A stretch of 64,000 nt of DNA from Pantoea sp. A4 (GTDB lineage: Bacteria; Pseudomonadota; Gammaproteobacteria; Enterobacterales; Enterobacteriaceae), in NCBI RefSeq assembly GCF_000295955.2, contig NZ_ALXE01000002.1, forward strand, positions 1-64,000. Reading direction: 5' to 3'. The notes under the pieces were generated by a model, which saw only the letters and a list, made by a program, of their open reading frames with translations, did not search any database and had not been told where the DNA came from. Shown here piece by piece: positions 58,715-64,000 of the stretch; the stretch's first letter is position 1; each line of letters begins with the position of its first letter. The translations under genes were made by a program, and so were the position numbers.

Positions 58715-59334
58715 GCAGGCGCGTCGAAACGCTGCTGGCACAACTGCGTTTGCAAGGCATTGAAGATGAAAGCCTGCTAAAAGCGTTGGCGGAAGTGCCT
58801 CGTGAGAAATTTATCGACGAAGCCTTTGAGCATAAAGCCTGGGAAAACATCGCGTTGCCGATCGGTTCCGGGCAAACCATTTCTCAGCCTTACATGGTGG
58901 CGCGGATGACCTCTTTACTGGAGCTTCATCCCGCGTCACGCGTGCTGGAGATTGGCACCGGCTCCGGTTATCAAACGGCAATCCTGGCTCATCTGGTTGA
59001 TCATGTGTACTCGGTAGAGCGCATCAAAGGGCTGCAATGGCAAGCCAAGCGGCGGCTCAAGCAGTTAGATCTTCACAATATCTCGACTCGTCATGGCGAT
59101 GGTTGGCAAGGTTGGGCTTCACGTGGCCCATTTGACGCTATTATTGTCACTGCCGCTCCCCCTGAAATTCCGACTGCACTGATAGCGCAACTGGCTGACA
59201 ATGGCATCATGGTGCTGCCGGTGGGCGAGGATCAGCAGGTGCTGAAACGCCTGCGTCGGCAGAAGGATGTGCTACTGGAAGAGATAGTCGAACCGGTACG
59301 TTTTGTACCTCTGGTTCAGGGTGACTTGGCCTGA
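58708..59334 (+). CDS. pcm: Protein-L-isoaspartate O-methyltransferase
   Basis: Pcm repairs isoaspartyl residues in aged proteins using SAM. The 208 residues equal the E. coli length. The SAM-binding motif [18 protein letters not shown] (about residues 79-96) and the substrate loop [15 protein letters not shown] are intact. The start at 58708 lies inside the end of surE. nlpD follows after a 164-base gap that contains its promoter. Confidence 0.96.
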   Translation: MVSRRVETLLAQLRLQGIEDESLLKALAEVPREKFIDEAFEHKAWENIALPIGSGQTISQPYMVARMTSLLELHPASRVLEIGTGSGYQTAILAHLVDHVYSVERIKGLQWQAKRRLKQLDLHNISTRHGDGWQGWASRGPFDAIIVTAAPPEIPTALIAQLADNGIMVLPVGEDQQVLKRLRRQKDVLLEEIVEPVRFVPLVQGDLA

Positions 59335-59377
59335 ATCACTTCGTACTTGTTCACAACTGTCCCATAGCGCCACGTAG

Positions 59378-59406
59378 TTGATATTGCTACTATCCTTCCA
59401 TATACA
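59378..59406 (+). promoter_or_regulatory. nlpD promoter
   Basis: -35 TTGATA (59378-59383), a 17-bp spacer and -10 TATACA (59401-59406) lie about 90 bases before the nlpD ATG. In E. coli nlpD promoters also give some rpoS transcript. Confidence 0.7.
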
Positions 59407-59498
59407 TGTAAAACACATATTTTGTGACCTCAGGCAGCGCTTTGTGCTGCCTTGCGGTGCAAATCAGAGTCATCCAGGTGTGTCATCACGGGGGATTA

Positions 59499-60641
59499 AT
59501 GAGCACGGGAAGCCCAACATTTCAGTTACGCCGCATTGCGGCGCTTTCTCTGGTAACGCTTTGGCTGGCAGGGTGTAGCTCTGGGGATAATACCCAGGCG
59601 CCCATCAGCAGCGTAAATGACAACTCAGGCATGAGCCAGTCAGGTATGCTTTCTGGCAATTCATCCGGCATTCCGCGCCAGGGTGGTGGGATGCTAAGTG
59701 GAGGCGTTCCAGCGACCCCTTCCCGAGGCGGAATGCTAAGCGGAACTTCATCTTCCGTACCTGCGCAAGGCGGAATGATTAGCGAAAACAATAATGTGAC
59801 AACGGAAAATGGTCGAATAGTATACAACCGCAACTATCAGAATATTCCGAAAGGTAGCTATGGCGGCAATACTTATACCGTTCGCCGTGGTGATACCTTG
59901 TTCTATATTGCCTGGATTACCGGCAATGATTTCCGCGATCTGGCTCAGCGTAATAACATCTCCGCGCCTTACTCCTTGAATGCCGGGCAGGTTTTGCAGG
60001 TTGAAAACGGTGGCGGACAACCGATCACCGGAGGCAATGCCATCACCACCGCAGATGCCCGTCAGCAGGGCGTGACGCCACCGCCTGAAACGACGCAAAT
60101 TCATACAGCCCCTGTTGCACAGCAACCTGTTATTACGTATTCTGAAGATTCAGATGACACGGGTGGTAGTAAATTGTTGCCATCCCGAGGAGCAAATGTT
60201 GCAACGACAACAGCTCCAGTGGTAACCGCACCGCCAACGGCAAGTAGCACAACGGACAGCTCAACCCCAGTGGGTAGCTGGCGCTGGCCAACCGAAGGTA
60301 AGATCATCGATAACTTCTCTGCCTCGGAAGGTGGAAACAAAGGGATCGATATTGCGGGTTCACGTGGTCAACCTGTTGTCGCCACCGCATCGGGAAGGGT
60401 GGTATATGCAGGTAATGCGCTACGTGGCTACGGTAATCTTATTATCATCAAACATAACGATGATTATCTGAGTGCCTATGCCCACAACGACACGATGCTG
60501 GTCCGGGAACAACAGGAAGTTAAAGCGGGTCAAAAGATCGCTACCATGGGTAGCACTGGAACCAGCTCTGTCAGACTGCATTTTGAAATTCGTTACAAGG
60601 GGAAATCCGTTAACCCGTTGCGTTATTTACCGCAGCGATAA
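59499..60641 (+). CDS. nlpD: Murein hydrolase activator NlpD
   Basis: NlpD is an outer-membrane lipoprotein that activates amidase AmiC during septum splitting. The 380-residue protein (E. coli 379) has a signal peptide with lipobox LWLAGC, a low-complexity region with repeated GGMLSG-type units (about 45-95), a LysM domain ([20 protein letters not shown]) and a C-terminal LytM/M23 domain ([20 protein letters not shown]). That domain lacks the HxxxD and HxH zinc ligands, as in other NlpD. The rpoS main promoter lies inside this gene in E. coli; I could not place it here. Confidence 0.94.
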   Translation: MSTGSPTFQLRRIAALSLVTLWLAGCSSGDNTQAPISSVNDNSGMSQSGMLSGNSSGIPRQGGGMLSGGVPATPSRGGMLSGTSSSVPAQGGMISENNNVTTENGRIVYNRNYQNIPKGSYGGNTYTVRRGDTLFYIAWITGNDFRDLAQRNNISAPYSLNAGQVLQVENGGGQPITGGNAITTADARQQGVTPPPETTQIHTAPVAQQPVITYSEDSDDTGGSKLLPSRGANVATTTAPVVTAPPTASSTTDSSTPVGSWRWPTEGKIIDNFSASEGGNKGIDIAGSRGQPVVATASGRVVYAGNALRGYGNLIIIKHNDDYLSAYAHNDTMLVREQQEVKAGQKIATMGSTGTSSVRLHFEIRYKGKSVNPLRYLPQR

Positions 60642-60644
60642 TCC

Positions 60645-60666
60645 GGCAGAACCAAGTTGTTCTGCC
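60645..60666 (+). promoter_or_regulatory. Stem-loop in the nlpD-rpoS gap (rpoS leader)
   Basis: GGCAGAAC (60645-60652) and GTTCTGCC (60659-60666) form an 8-bp stem with a CAAGTT loop, 25 bases before the rpoS ATG. The rpoS leader of E. coli folds to hide the ribosome site and is opened by sRNAs with Hfq; this stem lies in the corresponding leader. The ribosome site is TAGGAG at about 60680. Confidence 0.5.
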
Positions 60667-60691
60667 TTGGAATCACGGGTAGGAGCCGCTT

Positions 60692-61684
60692 ATGAGCCAG
60701 AATACGCTGAAAGTTAATGAGTTAAATGAAGACGCGGAATTCGACGAGAACGGAGCTGAAGTTTTTGATGAGAAGGCTCTTGTTGAAAACGAACCTGGTG
60801 ATAACGATGTAGCAGAAGAAGAACTGCTGTCGCAGGGTGCAACACAACGTGTGTTGGATGCGACGCAGCTCTACCTGGGAGAGATTGGTTATTCTCCCCT
60901 GCTGACAGCAGAAGAAGAGGTCTTCTTCGCTCGTCGTGCATTACGAGGCGATATTCCTTCTCGCCGTCGAATGATTGAAAGTAACTTGCGTCTGGTGGTT
61001 AAGATTGCCCGTCGTTATAGCAATCGTGGTCTGGCCTTGCTGGATCTGATTGAGGAAGGCAATCTGGGGCTGATTCGTGCGGTCGAGAAGTTTGACCCAG
61101 AACGTGGCTTCCGTTTCTCCACTTACGCAACCTGGTGGATTCGACAGACCATTGAACGGGCGATCATGAATCAAACCCGAACTATTCGTCTGCCAATCCA
61201 CATTGTTAAAGAACTGAATGTTTATCTGCGCACCGCGCGTGAACTCTCACACAAGCTTGATCATGAGCCAAGTGCTGAAGAGATTGCCGAGCAGTTAGAT
61301 AAGCCAGTTGACGATGTGAGTCGCATGTTGCGTCTGAATGAGCGTATCACTTCTGTTGATACTCCATTGGGCGGTGACTCAGAAAAAGCGCTGCTTGATA
61401 TTCTGGCCGATGAAAAAGACAACGGTCCGGAAGACACCACGCAAGATGATGATATGAAACAAAGTATCGTTAAGTGGTTGTTCGAGCTGAATGCTAAGCA
61501 ACGTGAAGTGTTGGCGCGCCGTTTTGGCCTGCTGGGCTACGAAGCAGCAACACTTGAAGACGTAGGCCGGGAAATTGGCTTAACTCGCGAGCGGGTTCGT
61601 CAGATTCAGGTTGAAGGTCTTCGTCGTCTGCGTGAGATTTTGCAGGCGCAGGGGCTAAACATTGAAGCGCTGTTCCGCGAATAA
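60692..61684 (+). CDS. rpoS: RNA polymerase sigma factor RpoS (sigma-38)
   Basis: RpoS directs the general stress and stationary-phase response. The 330 residues equal the E. coli length. Region 1.2/2 ([40 protein letters not shown]), region 3 and region 4 ([19 protein letters not shown]) are complete, with no truncation or frameshift. The N-terminal part is rich in Glu/Asp. Levels are probably controlled by leader folding and RssB-ClpXP, as in relatives. In some relatives BarA-UvrY and ppGpp also influence RpoS; both barA and relA lie in this window. Confidence 0.97.
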   Translation: MSQNTLKVNELNEDAEFDENGAEVFDEKALVENEPGDNDVAEEELLSQGATQRVLDATQLYLGEIGYSPLLTAEEEVFFARRALRGDIPSRRRMIESNLRLVVKIARRYSNRGLALLDLIEEGNLGLIRAVEKFDPERGFRFSTYATWWIRQTIERAIMNQTRTIRLPIHIVKELNVYLRTARELSHKLDHEPSAEEIAEQLDKPVDDVSRMLRLNERITSVDTPLGGDSEKALLDILADEKDNGPEDTTQDDDMKQSIVKWLFELNAKQREVLARRFGLLGYEAATLEDVGREIGLTRERVRQIQVEGLRRLREILQAQGLNIEALFRE

Positions 61685-61710
61685 TCTGCGTTAAGCGTCG
61701 TCGAATCGAG

Positions 61711-61739
61711 AGCGGTGGTGAAAACCACCGCTTTTTTTT
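61711..61739 (+). terminator. rpoS terminator
   Basis: AGCGGTGGT (61711-61719) pairs with ACCACCGCT (61724-61732) around GAAA, followed by a run of eight Ts. It separates rpoS from convergent mutS. Confidence 0.93.
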
Positions 61740-61748
61740 ATGGCTAAA

Positions 61749-64000
61749 TTACAGCAAAGATTTAAGGCGATAGATCCACTCCAGCGCCTGACGTGGGCTT
61801 AGCGAATCAGGATCGAGGGCTTCCAACGCTTCAGTTGCCGGTGAAGGTGCATCAGCCAGCAATGCGAGTTGAGATCCTTCAACCGTTGAAGCAGCATGAC
61901 CGTTAGCAAGCGTTTCAAGCTCACGGAGCTTGTGGCGAGCACGTTTAATCACCTCTTTTGGCACCCCAGCCAGAGCCGCAACGGCAAGGCCATAACTCTT
62001 ACTTGCTGCTCCCTCTTCGACACTGTGCATAAAGGCGATCGTATCCCCATGTTCCACAGCATCCAGATGGACGTTAATCACTCCTTCCATCTTCTCTGGC
62101 AACGTTGTCAGCTCAAAATAGTGCGTCGCAAACAGCGTTAACGCTTTGATGCGATTAGCCAGACTCTCTGCGCAGGCCCAGGCCAGTGACAATCCATCAT
62201 AGGTTGAGGTACCACGGCCAATTTCATCCATAAGCACCAGGCTATTCTCTGTTGCATTATGCAAGATGTTAGCCGTCTCAGTCATTTCAACCATAAAGGT
62301 TGAGCGGCCTGACGCCAAATCATCAGCTGCACCCACTCGGGTAAATATACGATCGACAGGGCCGATGATTGCTTCATCGGCAGGAACAAAGCTGCCTATC
62401 CAGGCGAGCAGAGTGATGAGTGCAGTCTGACGCATGTAGGTACTTTTACCGCCCATGTTCGGGCCGGTAATGATTAACATGCGGCGTTGTGGGCTAAGCG
62501 TCAGTGGATTCGCGATAAAAGGCTCTTTGAGCACTTGCTCTACCACCGGATGACGCCCGGCGATAATCTTAACGCCGACCTTATCTTGCAACTTCGGACG
62601 GTTGTAATTCAACGTCCAGGCGCGTTCAGCGAGATTTGCCAGCACATCAAGTTCTGCAAGGGCTGACGCGCTTTGTTGCAGGGCTTCCAGATGCGGTAAT
62701 AAAGCATCAAACAGTTCATCATACAGGCTCTTTTCAAGCGCCAGCGCTTTACCCTTGGACGTGAGTACCTTGTCTTCATACTCTTTCAGCTCGGGAATGA
62801 TATAGCGTTCGGCATTTTTCAGCGTCTGACGGCGCACATAGTGAATTGGTACGCGATGGCTCTGGCCACGACTCACCTGAATGTAATAGCCGTGAATGGC
62901 ATTAAAGCCCACTTTGAGGGTATCCAGACCCAGTTTGTCACGTTCACGAATCTCTAGCTTATCAAGATAGTCAGTCGCCCCATCAGCCAGCGCGCGCCAT
63001 TCATCCAGTTCTTCGTTGTAGCCTGGTGCTATGACACCGCCATCGCGAATCAACACCGGTGGTGCTTCAATAATTGCACGCTCCAGCAGCTCTCGCTGCT
63101 CAGCAAACTCACCCATAGCATCACGCAGGCGCACCAGCTGTGGTGTGCTGGCGGAAGCCAGTCCGGCATTCAACAGCGGTAGTTGCTGGAAAGCATGGCG
63201 AATGCGTGCAAGGTCGCGCGGGCGTGCGGTTCGTAATGCTAAACGTGCCAGAATACGCTCAAGATCACCGACCTGGCGTAGCAGCGGTTGGAAGTCTTCA
63301 TAAAGCGATTGCAGCTCGGCAACGGTATCATGGCGTTGACTGATTACGTTGGCATCACGGAGCGGTAAGTGCAGCCAGCGTTTAAACATACGGCTGCCCA
63401 TAGGCGTCACGGTTTTGTCTAAAACGGCGGCAAGCGTGTTTTGAATTCCACCAGAAAGGTTTTGCGTGATCTCAAGATTTCGCCTGGTCGCTGCATCCAT
63501 AATGATGCTGTCTTGCTGACGATCCATGCTCAGACTGCGGATGTGGGGCAGGGCAGTACGCTGAGTATCTTTGACATATTGCAGCAAGCAACCCGCCGCA
63601 CGGAGCGCAAGGTGTGCTGTCTCAACACCAAAACCGATCAAGTCACGAGTGCCAAATTGCAAATTTAGCTGCTGGCGTGCCGTATCGATCTCAAACTCCC
63701 ATAGCGGGCGACGGCGGAGACCACGCCGTTGTTCAATCAATGCCATCGCAGCCAGATCTTCTGGGTACAGCAGCTCAGCAGGATTGGTCCGCTGCAGTTC
63801 AGCCGTCATACTTTCACTGTCAGCAGGTTCGCTAAGACGAAAACGGCCAGAACTGATATCTAGTGTGGCATAGCCAAAACCGCGAGGCCCCTGAACAATC
63901 GCGGCCAGTAAATTATCCTGCCGTTCCTGGAGCAGTGCTTCATCACTGATGGTGCCCGGCGTGACAATACGCACCACCTTTCTTTCTACTGGCCCTTTAC
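61749..64000 (-). CDS. mutS: DNA mismatch repair protein MutS (5' end outside window)
   Basis: MutS recognises mismatches and, with MutL and MutH, starts strand-directed repair. About 750 codons are visible; the frame stays open to the window edge ([15 protein letters not shown]), so roughly 100 N-terminal residues, including the mismatch-reading Phe-x-Glu, lie beyond it. Present are the clamp and lever regions, Walker A ([17 protein letters not shown]), [14 protein letters not shown], Walker B ([16 protein letters not shown]), ATHYFELT and the C-terminal dimerisation tail ([20 protein letters not shown]). It converges on rpoS, the common enterobacterial neighbour. Confidence 0.96.
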   Translation of the reverse strand, partial: KGPVERKVVRIVTPGTISDEALLQERQDNLLAAIVQGPRGFGYATLDISSGRFRLSEPADSESMTAELQRTNPAELLYPEDLAAMALIEQRRGLRRRPLWEFEIDTARQQLNLQFGTRDLIGFGVETAHLALRAAGCLLQYVKDTQRTALPHIRSLSMDRQQDSIIMDAATRRNLEITQNLSGGIQNTLAAVLDKTVTPMGSRMFKRWLHLPLRDANVISQRHDTVAELQSLYEDFQPLLRQVGDLERILARLALRTARPRDLARIRHAFQQLPLLNAGLASASTPQLVRLRDAMGEFAEQRELLERAIIEAPPVLIRDGGVIAPGYNEELDEWRALADGATDYLDKLEIRERDKLGLDTLKVGFNAIHGYYIQVSRGQSHRVPIHYVRRQTLKNAERYIIPELKEYEDKVLTSKGKALALEKSLYDELFDALLPHLEALQQSASALAELDVLANLAERAWTLNYNRPKLQDKVGVKIIAGRHPVVEQVLKEPFIANPLTLSPQRRMLIITGPNMGGKSTYMRQTALITLLAWIGSFVPADEAIIGPVDRIFTRVGAADDLASGRSTFMVEMTETANILHNATENSLVLMDEIGRGTSTYDGLSLAWACAESLANRIKALTLFATHYFELTTLPEKMEGVINVHLDAVEHGDTIAFMHSVEEGAASKSYGLAVAALAGVPKEVIKRARHKLRELETLANGHAASTVEGSQLALLADAPSPATEALEALDPDSLSPRQALEWIYRLKSLL

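Noticed and set aside
63975..63977. GTG at 63977 as the mutS start
   Set aside because: The frame continues upstream to the edge with MutS-like sequence (KGPVERKV), so the gene is cut by the window, not short.

Overview
The window reads as chromosomal DNA of an Enterobacterales bacterium. The gene order (mltA-tcdA-csdEA, gcvA-gcvB, rlmM, xni, ppnN, queF, syd-csrB-yqcC, truC, barA, rlmD, relA, mazG, pyrG-eno, cysJIH, cysDNC, ftsB-ispDF-truD-surE-pcm-nlpD-rpoS, mutS) is the E. coli-like backbone. The placement of cysG directly in front of cysDNC, the lack of CRISPR-Cas beside iap and the dispersed repeats point to Erwiniaceae (Pantoea or a close relative). The genus is an inference.

Region 1 (1-4360): the 5' end of an initiator tRNA with its promoter, then mltA, tcdA and the CsdA-CsdE sulfur-transfer pair that works with TcdA, and a small YgdI-type lipoprotein. 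Region 2 (4361-21420): an accessory island of about 17 kb between ygdI and gcvB, which are neighbours in E. coli. It holds two MFS transporters, a GbdR-like activator, a degenerate M19 dipeptidase homologue, a DUF5943-type protein, dimethylglycine demethylase dgcAB with two ETF-like genes, an AT-richer Fic protein gene, and the Rieske glycine betaine monooxygenase pair gbcA/gbcB. Together these would take glycine betaine to dimethylglycine and then sarcosine. No sarcosine oxidase is present here.

Region 3 (21440-30600): GcvB sRNA and gcvA, ygdD, rlmM, duplicated ERIC-type repeats, xni, ppnN, queF, syd, the CsrB sRNA with its upstream UvrY-type palindrome, yqcC, truC and yqcA. Region 4 (30677-43740): glycerate kinase overlapping tail to tail with barA, then rlmD, relA, a composite repeat, mazG, pyrG, eno, queE and queD. 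BarA is the sensor kinase whose pathway switches on csrB, so sensor and output RNA lie within 6 kb of each other.

Region 5 (44037-54882): assimilatory sulfate reduction (cysJIH and cysGDNC), split by a repeat-rich stretch, a YciI-like gene and an Iap homologue that appears to have lost its catalytic residues. Region 6 (54937-64000): ygbE, ftsB, ispD, ispF, truD, surE, pcm, nlpD and rpoS, then mutS, which runs off the right edge.

Most notable for follow-up: (a) a dispersed element pair, here called module A (about 99 bp, terminal inverted repeats, an internal stem with a compensatory base-pair change) and module B (about 200 bp, 2.2 tandem copies, possible pseudoknot); (b) a perfect 12-bp-arm palindrome upstream of the Fic gene; (c) three apparently active-site-altered enzymes: the M19 homologue, Iap, and DgcA at one Fe-S ligand.
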